Assembly (NCBI GenBank): GCA_947044365.1
Contig: OX345636.1
Coordinates: 18,826,548 to 18,890,547, forward strand
DNA length: 64,000 bases
Direction of reading: 5' to 3'
DNA from: Petrosia ficiformis
Lineage: Eukaryota > Porifera > Demospongiae > Haplosclerida > Petrosiidae
The notes beneath the pieces are model-generated. The model was not told the DNA's origin. It saw only the letters and a list, made by a program, of their open reading frames with translations, and ran no database searches. Positions 59,501-64,000 of this stretch are shown one piece after another. The translations under genes were made by a program, and so were the position numbers. Position 1 is the stretch's first letter, and the number at the start of each line of letters is the position of its first letter.

Positions 59501-61613
59501 ACAAATATGCATAAGGCTAAGACAACCAAATTAAAATAATAAATTTGAATGGGGGGGGAGCAATGCAAGTGTACAAAAGCACCTATAAAAATGGTTGGCC
59601 TAATTAATATTAATGACAATTAATTAATTTACGTTTAAATTTAAAATATGCAGCCAACAAGGTATTTATTTACTTGGAATCTCCATAGTTAACAAACTAA
59701 AACGATACTAACCATTAAAATCATAACATTTTCTTGGGGACCTAGGCCCCCACAATTGGCCACACCACAAATTATGTACAGGCATTTCATTAGTAAATCC
59801 TACTCTATACTTGGCTTCTAAGGAATATTTCTATCAACACCCACAATTAATTTTTACTACTCAAAAAAAGTAAAGAATTATGAGCTCTGAAGTTGAATTA
59901 TGGCACCAGATGCAATGAATATTTGGTGGCTAATGAACCTTCAATAATTTATGCATAATTCAGTACTCTCATAACCTTTTTACAAATTGGAACAAATTAT
60001 ATGATAACCATTATAATCATTATCCATTGTTTTTAATAACCTTGAATCGCCATAACTTGAGTAGGAAACTTCAATCTTCTAGAGGGAAAAAATATAAACA
60101 TATCATAGCTACTCTGCCTACTCAGCCTACTCAGCAGATCTAAATACTTACTCTTCAGCTTTTAGTGCACAAGGTGATCCTGAGGAGCATGCGCAATGCA
60201 ATTTTAGAAGTCCGATAATTGAGGGCGTGTCATCGTATGAAATTGAGTATGATTGCAGAAATGCAACTTGCAACAGAATTTGCAAGTATAGTGCGCTTTG
60301 TAGCAGACATTCGCCACCAACTGATGGTATTAATAAACTAGTAGTCTGACGTTTCTTTTCGATTTTATTGTTGGGTGTCCGAACATAGATAGATTTGTCT
60401 GAACATTGATCGTTTCGGACTCGGAACTATTTTTGATGTACCACGCAGTACAAGAACTTTCCAAGGACTACTCGCTATTATGTTGATATCATGCCTTTGG
60501 TGTTTCTTTATATGTGTTTAGTTTATAATTTGATACTGTCAGTTCCTTGTATTTTTGTCCGATTATACCTGTGGTCCGAATATTGATCGTTTACTCTACA
60601 TTGCTGTTCTCAGATGTGACCCAATGAAGCATGGACTCAGTGCGGAATTTAAGTGATCCATATCCACAGAAAAGTGTGATACTCATAGTTGTTGCTCAGT
60701 GTGATGAATGTAAATAATAGTGATTATTTCAAAATCTTTCAGTTTTGGACTTGAACTGTTCTTTCATTATGATGGTCATTTAGTGCATTCTATCGTGAAT
60801 CAACAACAGGAATCATATGACCAGAAGTAGGTTCATTTTCACTTTGAAGAACGTCCATGGTTTCTGCAAAGTTTTGCATCACTGTAGTGCAGTTACTTTA
60901 AAAAAATTTTCTTTATCTTCAATGGTTGCATGAGGTGTGCTTGCAGTTAACTAAAACTAAAACCCTTTTAGTAACCATAGTATTATTTTAGTTAATAAAC
61001 TAAACATTCGAGAAAATCATTCTTTCAAACCATGAATTAATACATTGTAAGGACGTTGCATAAATTTTGTAATAATATTTAAGGTAGCTGTAAATTAATT
61101 ATTACCAACATGTAAAAAATTTAGTTAGTTGTCCATTTTTACTACAAGAATTCAGTGTTTCCACAAAAGGTGGTACCATGGCTCCACCCACTATTTACTT
61201 TTTTGCTCCCCTAACCAATAGTTTACACTAGTTTTCATATAGAACATCATGCACCACTGAAGCACTCCTCCACCTGGGGAATATTAAGAATTATATCACT
61301 CGGGTTATAATGTTGGCTTCAAATTCTGCCTATGATTTGATACAGTTACACTTTATTGAAGTACATAACTAGTGTTATACTTTTCTGTATTTTAGATCCA
61401 TTGGATGTTGATGATTGGGAATCAGATCATGAACCTTGTATTGTGTTACCAGGATTAGCACATGAAGCACATCAAGGAGCAATAGACATTGTTGAAGAAG
61501 AGCATTTTGTGAAGGATTTTCTCCTAGAAAGAGCAGAAGACTGGTTGATTGGGGAAGATCCTGCAATGTTCAGCGATGAATTTTCAGATCCTGAAGAATG
61601 GGGAATACATTAA
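20375..61613 (+). CDS. RRM - F-box - leucine-rich-repeat protein (19 exons, 641 aa)
   Basis: This is a probable RNA-binding substrate adaptor of an SCF ubiquitin ligase. Exons: 20375-20443, 20494-20588, 23380-23463, 23761-23886, 29460-29557, 43165-43377, 43639-43736, 44508-44545, 44601-44676, 46819-46878, 47965-48075, 48343-48391, 48919-48962, 49062-49141, 50152-50251, 51061-51148, 52344-52502, 54220-54339, 61396-61613. Every junction is GT-AG, the phases agree throughout, and the total is 1926 nt with stop. The start ATG has a good context (agcATGG). Domain order: RRM at about residues 13-95 (RNP2 'IHVGNI', RNP1 'RGFGFVSF'), F-box at about 134-170, leucine-rich repeats at about 185-540, acidic tail. 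Less certain are exon 13 (donor GTTAGC) and the last junction. I recall C. elegans EEED8.10 as a possible architectural relative, unverified. Confidence 0.85.
20770..21090 (+). mobile_element. Old MITE, copy A (interrupted)
   Basis: 'cccaaacttcggacagttatac', 'acaatagttctactgtcacta' and 'tcactttgcc' occur in order and match, on the opposite strand, the element at about 21740-21968. Copy A is split by a nested 182-bp palindromic MITE. Confidence 0.7.
20853..21034. mobile_element. Nested palindromic MITE with TA target duplication
   Basis: Two arms of about 80 bp ('gctacgcacatatgcttgaa' and its near complement) form a long hairpin. TA flanks both sides (20851-20852, 21035-21036). The sister MITE at 21740-21968 has the uninterrupted sequence 'cactaaagtc' (read on the minus strand), which is the empty site. 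A TA duplication suggests mobilisation by a Tc1/mariner-type transposase. Confidence 0.8.
21383..21634 (-). pseudogene. Possible N-terminal fragment of a DDE transposase
   Basis: The minus strand reads 'RLTSQTKYIIENVRRFFEEE', resembling the HTH region at the start of some IS630/DDE_3-like proteins ('K..I..NVY.FF..E'), followed by a basic segment with 'RVVDRTAKDQ'. Only this N-terminal stretch is visible, so the assignment is weak. It could be an exon of a decayed element inside intron 2. Confidence 0.3.
21740..21968 (-). mobile_element. Old MITE, copy B (empty-site copy)
   Basis: This is the inverted relative of copy A. It preserves the uninterrupted stretch 'actgtcactaaagtccattc' on the minus strand and has an apparent end at 'tagggtaattgtgggttac' (minus). 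Confidence 0.65.
22840..22895. other. 20-bp hairpin
   Basis: 'gtctatatactctgctagct' pairs with 'agctagtagagtatatagac' across a 14-nt loop, with one mismatch. It lies in intron 2 of the RRM/F-box gene. Confidence 0.75.
24122..25000. other. Intron 4 segment, no gene seen
   Basis: It contains a short tandem repeat of 'tgtactc' (about 24352-24376). No recognisable coding. Confidence 0.5.
25050..26300 (-). pseudogene. hAT-type transposase pseudogene (ZNF862-like group)
   Basis: On the minus strand an N-terminal scrap 'DLMYCKICRKVNW' (about 26250-26190) is followed by weak segments. 'HAKEAVKYIEKRFQSKGVL' (25648-25457) comes next, then 'PINTVVCERGFSMMNCIKTE' (25400-25050), the hAT dimerisation signature of this group, ending with 'PPVNYWEP'. 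The order matches domesticated or mobile ZNF862/C17orf113-like proteins. Frame breaks separate all three parts. It lies antisense in intron 4. Confidence 0.6.
26301..27124. other. Intron 4 segment, no gene seen
   Basis: Minor local repeats ('tatagtgca' words near 26530-26590, 'gcagcgatgcagcaatgcagcag' near 26630). No coding pattern. Confidence 0.4.
27125..27215 (+). ncRNA. Hammerhead-ribozyme-like core motif
   Basis: 'CTGATGA' (27135-27141) is followed by a potential stem II (GGTAGTT/AACTTCC around a GTAT loop, with one mismatch) and then 'GAAAC' (27161-27165). These are the conserved core blocks of hammerhead ribozymes found in Penelope-like elements and related repeats. A short stem I (ACCA with TGGT at about 27200) is possible. 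I cannot place a clean stem III and cleavage site, so this may be a decayed copy or chance. Confidence 0.3.
27658..28643 (-). mobile_element. hAT element remnant with ZBED-like C-terminus
   Basis: The ends carry inverted 'tagggctttgc' and 'gcaaagcccta'. Inside, the minus-strand ORF 27862-28071 reads 'FSKVAKKYLSVPATSTASKR' followed by 'LFSKSEKVVTLTRACLKPE', the dimerisation signature of ZBED/Ac-type hAT transposases ('A.KYL.VPATS..SER.FS.AG..V...R..L.PE'). The usual Glu of 'SER' is Lys here. The upstream minus ORF 28204-28419 may be a shifted piece of the same protein. No matching 8-bp target duplication remains. At 986 bp it is internally deleted. Confidence 0.65.
28644..29459. other. Intron 4 segment, no gene seen
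   Basis: Short frames on both strands, no recognisable motif. It ends at the acceptor 'tttcttcag' of exon 5. Confidence 0.4.
29460..43377 (+). CDS. F-box-encoding exons 5-6 of the RRM/F-box/LRR gene
   Basis: Exon 5 reads 'LSDDALFLVFSFLELKDL' and, across the splice, 'ITVERVCKRWYEL'. This matches the F-box consensus (LP.D.L..VF.FL...DL..V..VC+RW) that binds Skp1. The leading proline is Ser here, a common variation. The 13.6-kb intron cuts between Arg157 and Val158 and holds the piggyBac, the NHL duplication, a second piggyBac and MITEs. Exon 6 continues into the first leucine-rich repeat ('ELQYLDLSAS'). Confidence 0.85.
30440..30897 (+). repeat. Interspersed repeat, copy 1
   Basis: This matches 35618-36057 over about 450 bp, with shared blocks such as 'aattggctggtctgtttctt', 'ctacatctctctcaggtgtt' and 'attgggtttcgttgaggaag'. 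I see no terminal repeats and cannot name the family. Confidence 0.8.
30985..31095. mobile_element. hAT-type MITE terminus
   Basis: Several 'cgataatat' words form small palindromes, ending in 'gtggtatcgcccaaccctac'. Read inversely this begins 'tagggttgggcgatacc', typical of hAT-derived MITE ends. The other terminus is not clear. Confidence 0.5.
31316..33856 (+). mobile_element. Complete piggyBac transposon with TTAA duplication
   Basis: The body 31320-33852 (2533 bp) has 14-bp perfect terminal inverted repeats (ctcgttgcgtgcca) flanked by TTAA at 31316-31319 and 33853-33856. Copy B of the surrounding duplication at about 37718-37755 contains the same flank joined without the element ('acattaattaataata'), which fixes the boundaries. 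Subterminal 'cacgcgcctat' repeats occur twice at the left end. Confidence 0.95.
31467..33500 (+). pseudogene. piggyBac transposase, three exons, one frameshift
   Basis: Proposed exons are 31467-31626, 31705-32065 and from 32137, with in-phase GT-AG introns. The N-terminus is acidic, as usual. The core has 'HISIDETMIGFRGRFGSRQY', 'YHIVTDRYYSSVPL' and 'MNGVDLADQL', giving the three expected catalytic aspartates. The C-terminus has a cysteine-rich finger ('CILCSK...YHCKTC...CPIPCFEKYHT'). An A8 run near 32785 shifts the frame, and the two long frames overlap there; one A fewer would join them. This is the only break I see, so the copy is young. It may be a sequencing error or a real lesion. Confidence 0.85.
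33874..34164 (-). other. Unrecognised minus-strand ORF in copy A
   Basis: 96 residues, preceded on the minus strand by an acceptor-like 'ttttcatatag', so it could be an exon. It contains 'FHHMKTDVHGLFESEISKLV' and 'SGGMGCLTMVNQKMGPF'. I do not recognise the family. Copy B (37764-38054) has only one residue difference, near the C-terminus. Confidence 0.35.
34424..34981 (+). pseudogene. NHL-repeat protein fragment, copy A
   Basis: The plus strand reads 'DGYILVTDNHRLQKLTFKGD' and then, after a one-base shift at a T-run near 34640, 'VSNVTFDNEGCLYAVDCDNS' and 'IDNNLVYIVEYDSYRISMFD'. These are NHL beta-propeller blades as in TRIM-NHL and related proteins ('G.IYV.D....RI..F...G'). The RING/B-box part is absent. 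The same frameshift is in copy B, so the lesion predates the duplication. Confidence 0.65.
35618..36057 (+). repeat. Interspersed repeat, copy 2
   Basis: Second copy of the 30440-30897 repeat. It abuts the right edge of duplication copy A and is absent after copy B. Confidence 0.8.
36058..37740. other. Spacer between the two duplication copies
   Basis: AT-rich, with long T-runs near 36808 and 37260. Open frames here have no recognisable motif. From about 37718 the sequence matches the left flank of the piggyBac (the empty site). Confidence 0.5.
37764..38054 (-). other. Unrecognised minus-strand ORF in copy B
   Basis: Counterpart of the ORF at 33874-34164, with one residue changed (Leu to Arg near the end). 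Confidence 0.35.
38315..38880 (+). pseudogene. NHL-repeat protein fragment, copy B
   Basis: Same blades and same frameshift as copy A. It differs at a few residues and ends a little differently because of small indels. Confidence 0.65.
39686..41810 (-). pseudogene. Second piggyBac (PGBD4-like) transposase pseudogene
   Basis: Reading down the minus strand: an acidic N-terminus, a Gly/Arg-rich stretch ('GRGRDRGRARGQGRGK', about 41400), 'FFDNKIVQKICDATNEYAE', then after an in-frame stop at 40972 'MFSRNRFESYMSFLHV', 'CEISIDERMVRSKARFSFRQ', 'GYSLYSDNFYTSPILV' and, past a second stop at about 40267, 'NYNRFLNGVDHSDQL'. A frameshift near 40150 leads to the C-terminal finger ('CVYCKL...RHCRKCEAPLCVFTRECFQKFHM') and a basic tail. 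The three catalytic aspartates are still visible. A probable intron lies at 41691-41740. It differs clearly from the element at 31320-33852, and I found no certain terminal repeats. Confidence 0.8.
41872..42186. mobile_element. hAT-type MITE
   Basis: The ends are inverted: 'agggcggatttaggggg' on the left and 'tcctgtatccgcccct' on the right. A long G-run follows the left end. Flanks resemble each other ('aacacc' and 'gaacac') but no exact 8-bp duplication survives. Confidence 0.6.
42376..42710. mobile_element. MITE with 'gtgatgcaccgataatcgg' terminus
   Basis: The right end, read on the minus strand, is 'tgttagtgatgcaccgataa' and continues 'tcggatcg', a terminus typical of widespread hAT-like MITEs. 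The left end holds 'ctgccgataccgatagtcga'. The left boundary is uncertain. Confidence 0.5.
43639..52502 (+). CDS. Leucine-rich-repeat exons 7-17 of the RRM/F-box/LRR gene
   Basis: Successive exons carry AMN1/FBXL-type leucine-rich repeats: 'CPKLIDLDLTRATLT', 'LNHIEYLNIQGNRQIT', 'NPNLEVLEINHCDSIS', 'LQNLEVLVLNHRVEM', 'CHKLRKLSLEGCYDIS', 'SQLQDLNISYCRKIT' and 'CPGLRELDLSGCLGIG'. The regular 'C..L..L.L..C..I.' pattern is that of FBXL substrate-binding horseshoes. Exon 13 (48919-48962) was placed because it restores both phase and the 'LQNL|EVLVL' repeat. Using a longer version with a later GT breaks the frame. Confidence 0.85.
43815..44233 (+). mobile_element. MITE, 'catccctatgattgc' family, full copy 1
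   Basis: 18-bp terminal inverted repeats: 'catccctatgattgcttt' at 43815-43832 and 'aaagcaatcatagggatg' at 44216-44233. The interior includes a (TA)n tract (43855-43881), 'gtcaattaatgggcgtgg' and 'gcctgaaatatattcc'. It sits in intron 7. The flank 'atggcccgtaggg' is itself palindromic with the element end. Confidence 0.85.
44677..46818. other. Intron 9, no gene seen
   Basis: I see no supported coding. A minus-strand frame near 45240-45060 has cysteines ('CRCTACEEAFICKDQQP') that could be a decayed zinc-binding segment, but nothing else supports it. Confidence 0.3.
46879..47964. other. Intron 10, no gene seen
   Basis: AT-rich, no repeats or coding patterns recognised. Confidence 0.4.
49448..49598 (+). 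mobile_element. MITE, 'catccctatgattgc' family, truncated copy
   Basis: It starts with the same terminal repeat and continues through 'cggtcaattaatgggtgtgg' to 'aaaagaacgc', then stops. The right half and right terminus are missing. Confidence 0.8.
50316..50350. repeat. (TG)n microsatellite
   Basis: 'tgtgtgtatgtctgtgtgtgtgtctgtgtgtt' in intron 15. Confidence 0.85.
51149..52343. other. Intron 16, no gene seen
   Basis: Short minus frames (51259-51525, 51633-51815) without recognisable motif. Confidence 0.4.
52627..52833. mobile_element. Fold-back (near-perfect palindrome) MITE
   Basis: The left arm 52627-52713 and right arm 52746-52833 are complementary over about 87 bp with only a few mismatches, separated by a 32-bp loop. 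The arms begin and end with 'aaacccaaaaagcatgcaaa'. It lies in intron 17. The target duplication is unclear. Confidence 0.85.
53276..53299. repeat. (ATA)n microsatellite
   Basis: About seven 'ata' units in intron 17. Confidence 0.85.
53503..53941 (+). mobile_element. MITE, 'catccctatgattgc' family, full copy 2
   Basis: Left repeat 'catccctataattgcttt' (53503-53520) and right repeat 'aaagcaattgtagggata' (53924-53941). The interior has a (TA)n/(TATG)n tract and 'cggtcaattactgggcgtgg', collinear with copy 1 at 43815-44233. It sits in intron 17. Confidence 0.85.
54220..61613 (+). CDS. C-terminal exons 18-19 of the RRM/F-box/LRR gene
   Basis: Exon 18 contains a strong donor (ATAA|GTGAGT at 54340). 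Splicing to the acceptor 'tgtattttag' before 61396 keeps the frame and yields 'DPYMNINPLDVDDWESDHEP'. The tail is acidic and ends 'FSDEFSDPEEWGIH'. The alternative is read-through to a TAA at 54423-54425. I prefer splicing because donor strength, phase and composition agree, and because the 61.4-kb exon has no other upstream partner. The intervening 7-kb intron contains the pogo transposon. Confidence 0.6.
54545..54705 (-). pseudogene. Possible exon of a DDE-type transposon protein
   Basis: On the minus strand, after an acceptor-like 'ctccttctag', the frame reads 'CQKPLAAFHGVSDSVVCRLA' and 'DKRGKQRNRP'. This resembles a segment ('C...F...HGI....V.R......P.DKRG.H.NRP') found before the DDE domain in several animal transposon proteins. 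It is a single short fragment, so weak. Confidence 0.3.
55775..56840 (-). pseudogene. Downstream exons of the pogo-like gene, ending in a PHD-like finger
   Basis: The last minus-strand segment (56011-55775) reads 'IPCIINKTNIEYPIWIACDV' and 'CLKWYHLYCLALEKPLENFV' and then C, matching the half PHD finger ('W..C..C..WYH..C') at the C-terminus of some pogo/Jerky-like proteins. Between 56840 and 56192 short repeated segments ('TRRGA' and 'TKRPGRGEYGYE'-like words next to acceptor-like sites) look like several small exons of low complexity. Exact splicing is not resolved. Confidence 0.5.
57264..59121 (-). pseudogene. pogo-like transposase (Psq/CENPB HTH and DDE_1)
   Basis: A 453-residue open frame (59121-57760) is followed by a frameshifted coiled-coil part. 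The N-terminus has a Psq-type helix-turn-helix ('EEQMAHALNDVINHGFSVRR', 'HNVPKSTLGDRV'). A CENPB-like second HTH follows ('WWTSFTKRHPNLMLR'). The DDE_1 core carries 'FNMDETGMPL', 'LLLLDGHSSHY' and 'PPHTSHLSQPLDKGCFGPLK', giving three acidic residues. A TGA at 57760-57762 sits where related proteins have a sense codon ('D..Y..WL...HP'), and an A8 run near 57560 shifts the frame before a highly charged coiled coil ('RKQRAKEEREERKKAKAEAA'). Damage is small, so the copy is recent. Confidence 0.9.
60599..61395. other. Rest of the last intron, no gene seen
   Basis: AT-rich. It ends with the acceptor 'tgtattttag' of exon 19. Confidence 0.5.
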
Positions 61614-61949
61614 AGTACAAAATTTTATCCTTCATGTTACATGTCTAATTCATAATCTGTTTTCATTTTTGTAACCTATATTCTATATTTGTTAATCACA
61701 AACGTGTTGTAACTACATAGTATAATAATTTTAATGCTGTTTTGGAAAGGTGAAATCGAGAATCAGAAATGTTGGATGAAAATATATATCCAGGAGTGGA
61801 AACAGTCTTTGGAATATGATTATAATAGTATATTAAACATTGTATAAACCCATGACTATCTGAGACGACAATAATGCAGTGCCTACCATAATGTTAACCG
61901 GATATAGGCCTAGTCTAGTTATGAAAACGCCCACTTCTGGACTTACTTC
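61614..61949. other. 336-bp intergenic region
   Basis: It lies between the stop of the RRM/F-box/LRR gene and the ATG of the next gene on the same strand, so it must hold the 3' UTR of one and the promoter of the other. No canonical AATAAA is clear. Confidence 0.5.
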
Positions 61950-62069
61950 ATGTCAAACGAGGTACGTTAGTTTATGAAAAGCAACATTACATATTTTACA
62001 TAATTATTATATTCCACAGTGGACAATTAAACTGAATACTGGAGCTGAGATACCAGCTTTTGGTTTAGG
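61950..62069 (+). CDS. Aldo-keto reductase, first two exons (partial)
   Basis: Exon 1 (61950-61961) encodes MSNE and ends at a GTACGT donor. Exon 2 (62020-62069) follows the acceptor 'attccacag' and encodes 'WTIKLNTGAEIPAFGLG', ending at GG|GTAAGT. 'L.TG..IPA.GLGTW' is the first strand and coenzyme-proximal loop of NADPH-dependent aldo-keto reductases, and the residues after the junction should be Thr-Trp/Phe. I found no convincing third exon before the window ends, so the rest lies beyond 64000 behind an intron that contains a MITE and an antisense RecQ fragment. Confidence 0.65.
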
Positions 62070-62272
62070 GTAAGTAATAAATGATGTGGACTAGTGAGGT
62101 GGGTCTGGCCATTTGCTGAAACATTTTTGGTTCTATTGCATTCTCTGGAAATAGAACTGCTACAATTACGTGCACCTAGTATGTTTTTTGCTAAAGAACT
62201 TCCAGACTGAAGGTGTTTTCATTGCAGTAGCAAGAACACTACGACTAGTTAGTTTCATAGCCAGACTCTACC

Positions 62273-62893
62273 TTAAGGTGGTACTAGGGAGTGGGCGGAT
62301 GCGACTCCAATCAGTTTCAAAATAGAATATTATATAATATGACTCTAACCTGGTGTAATGGCAACCTTCATATCTTCTAATCACCTTTATAGGGTCCTGG
62401 AATTGATAAAACATATATAAAATGTCCATTTTTGCCATCTTAATAAGTACAAAACGGAGAAAGCCACGCCCACCAATCATGGCGTGCACCAAGTACAATG
62501 CATTTAGAGAAAACAAATAGAGCCGTTTTCTGGAAATTCATTTTACTATTATAGTTACAAGAGGCTGAAGAAAGCTGAATTCTGTAGCTTTTCACTGAAA
62601 CCATAAAATCTTCCTTTCTAGGCACTATCAAACTCCGATCTTTCTCAGAGAGCAACTACAGTTACCCGCCATTGCTTACCACCCACCGCCCCCTCCACCA
62701 CCCGTGGGGCGTGTTTAGGTTTGTTTCTGAAAATAAACTATCAGTCAAAACATTTAGGCCCAATAATTATACCCCCGGGTGGGTGTGGCTTCCAAAAAAT
62801 ACAGAATGGAACCAGATTGTATGCAGCAAGAAGCTTGCAAGACTAGAAACTGATTGGAGTAGCATCCGCCCACGGAAAAGACTACAACCTTAA
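62273..62893. mobile_element. TTAA-flanked MITE (613 bp)
   Basis: TTAA at 62273-62276 and 62890-62893. Terminal inverted repeats of about 45 bp share 'gtgggcggatgc' and 'actccaatcagtttc' (left 62277-62321, inverted right 62845-62889). TTAA duplication indicates piggyBac-type or Kolobok-type mobilisation. It lies in the intron after exon 2 of the aldo-keto reductase gene. Confidence 0.8.
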
Positions 62894-63261
62894 GCTCGGT
62901 CAGGCTGACTATGGGAGACTAGCAAATAATGGATGACAGACACTATTACTGTTTTGTACAATTATTTGCCCCCTGTCAGAAGGGTAGATGGGATGCGCCC
63001 ATGGTCATTTTCTTTATTGTACATCATTGTTGTTTCATTGATGCATGTAACAGAATAATGCAGTACTGTTGTTGTAGTGCTATATTTGGTTTTGTTTTAT
63101 CCCCAACTTGCTCTAAGTTCAACATTATTTTATTTAAGTAAAATACCATGAGAGAAATTTCAATATCTGCAGGCATAGTCTTGTGTGTACAGAAGGAAGG
63201 AACGTCTGGGTAAACTGTTATTGATAAAGTTCGCACGATGGAATTTAATTAGTTGCAATAG

Positions 63262-63720
63262 TCACGTGATAAATGTACACATTACGCAAGGCGTCAAATA
63301 ACATAGCAGTATTCTGCTGAGCATGTAACACTCCTTTGAAGGCCTCTGAAAGACATCAGTCCAATCATAATTAGTGAGTAACAGTTCTGGGCTGGTAAGA
63401 ATAAAATGAAACTTCCATGCAACTATCTGGGCCATAACTTCTGTGTCATTGCTACTCTTCACATGAATAGCCTGCAAACCCTTTCTTGTCAATGATTTCT
63501 CTTGAAGTGTGATGATAGCATCCAAAGGACTAACTATTAAGTACTTTCAAGTATTAAGAAGTATAGCCTTTTAATATATCAAACAGCATTGGCAGATTGA
63601 TATAACTTAATGGCTTGCCAAAACCAGTAGTTAGACATACAAAAACATTGTGTCCCTTGACAAATTCATTAATAGCATTCTCCTGTTCTGGTTTCAGGGA
63701 AGTATATCCCAACATTGCTA
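63262..63720 (-). pseudogene. RecQ-like helicase N-terminal lobe fragment
   Basis: The minus strand reads 'LKPEQENAINEFVKGHNVFV' and 'CLTTGFGKPLSYINLPMLFD'. This is RecQ motif 0 and the Walker A region, but with Pro in place of the Ser/Thr of TGxGKS/T. A break near 63560 (stop and shift) follows, then 'IVSPLDAIITLQEKSLTRKG' (motif Ia) and 'WKFHFILTSPELLLTN' (the 'SPE' motif), after which it dies out. The mutated P-loop and the frame break mark it as inactive. Confidence 0.7.
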
Positions 63721-63889
63721 CAACCTGCTGCAGTCAGATCCATTTTACAAGATCAACACATCACTATGCATCTCATGTGATATTAATTATATTCATGAGT
63801 GTAGGTTTTATCAATAACAGTTTCCCCAGATGTTCCCTTCTTGTTGGATGTCTGTGCACACGAGACTACTGCAGGCAGTGATTTTTCTA

Positions 63890-64000
63890 GGATAATATTA
63901 TTCGGGGGGTACAAAGATTAATGAATGCTTCACAAACAAATTTTTTGGGGGGTGGGGAATTACCCCGTCTAAAGGCCACTGACTGCTGGTTCATCTCTTG
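63890..64000. other. G-rich segment at window edge
   Basis: 'agtgatttttctagga' followed by two G-runs resembles the start of a hAT-type MITE seen elsewhere in the window (41872, 17718), but the rest is cut off. Confidence 0.25.

Larger units (their letters stand above)
55339..60598 (-). mobile_element. pogo-like transposon with 385-bp terminal inverted repeats
   Basis: Left repeat 55341-55725 and right repeat 60211-60596 are inverted copies that begin 'gagtaaacgatcaatattcg'. TA flanks both ends (55339-55340, 60597-60598), the duplication expected for the Tc1/mariner/pogo superfamily. The 5256-bp body encodes a CENPB/DDE_1-type transposase on the minus strand. The element sits antisense in the last intron of the RRM/F-box/LRR gene. 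Confidence 0.9.

Noticed and set aside
1..64000. tRNA, rRNA or other structured RNA genes
   Set aside because: I scanned for tRNA-like A/B boxes and rRNA blocks and found none I could support. A tRNAscan/Infernal run would be decisive.

Overview
This window looks like nuclear DNA from an invertebrate animal. Genes are split by GT-AG introns, the base composition is AT-rich, and most of the sequence is decayed transposable elements. The element mix (piggyBac, hAT, MULE, pogo, CR1-like LINEs, BEL/Pao, Ty3/gypsy), an NHL-repeat fragment and RecQ-like helicase fragments suggest an early-branching metazoan such as a sponge. That taxonomic guess is inference. I saw no bacterial operons, CRISPR array, rRNA or tRNA.

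1-20.3 kb holds no host gene I can support. It is layered transposon debris: a BEL/Pao remnant joined to a Ty3/gypsy integrase end and a 3' LTR, a possible Helitron fragment, a RecQ-like helicase fragment, two Mutator-like (MULE) transposase pseudogenes, a piggyBac scrap, two non-LTR retrotransposons (one carrying a PHD finger and an endonuclease domain), hAT pieces, and a ~70-bp minisatellite.

20.4-61.6 kb is occupied by one large plus-strand gene. I assembled 19 exons whose GT-AG junctions keep a single frame and total exactly 642 codons. The product joins an N-terminal RNA-recognition motif (RRM), an F-box, a run of leucine-rich repeats and an acidic tail. That is the architecture of an RNA-binding substrate adaptor of an SCF ubiquitin ligase, and it is the most interesting item here. 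Its introns carry nearly every element listed below: hAT elements, a bounded piggyBac, a 1.75-kb direct duplication with NHL-repeat remnants, a second decayed piggyBac, a MITE family with 18-bp terminal repeats, a hairpin element, and a pogo-like transposon of about 5.26 kb with 385-bp inverted repeats.

From 61.95 kb a second plus-strand host gene starts. Two short exons match the N-terminus of aldo-keto reductases, and the rest runs off the window. Its intron holds a 613-bp TTAA-flanked MITE and an antisense RecQ-like helicase fragment.

Two insertions can be dated relative to other copies because the empty site is still present in the window. The piggyBac interrupts copy A of the NHL duplication while copy B keeps the unfilled site. 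A 182-bp TA-flanked palindromic MITE interrupts one copy of an older MITE while its sister copy at 21.8-22.0 kb is uninterrupted.
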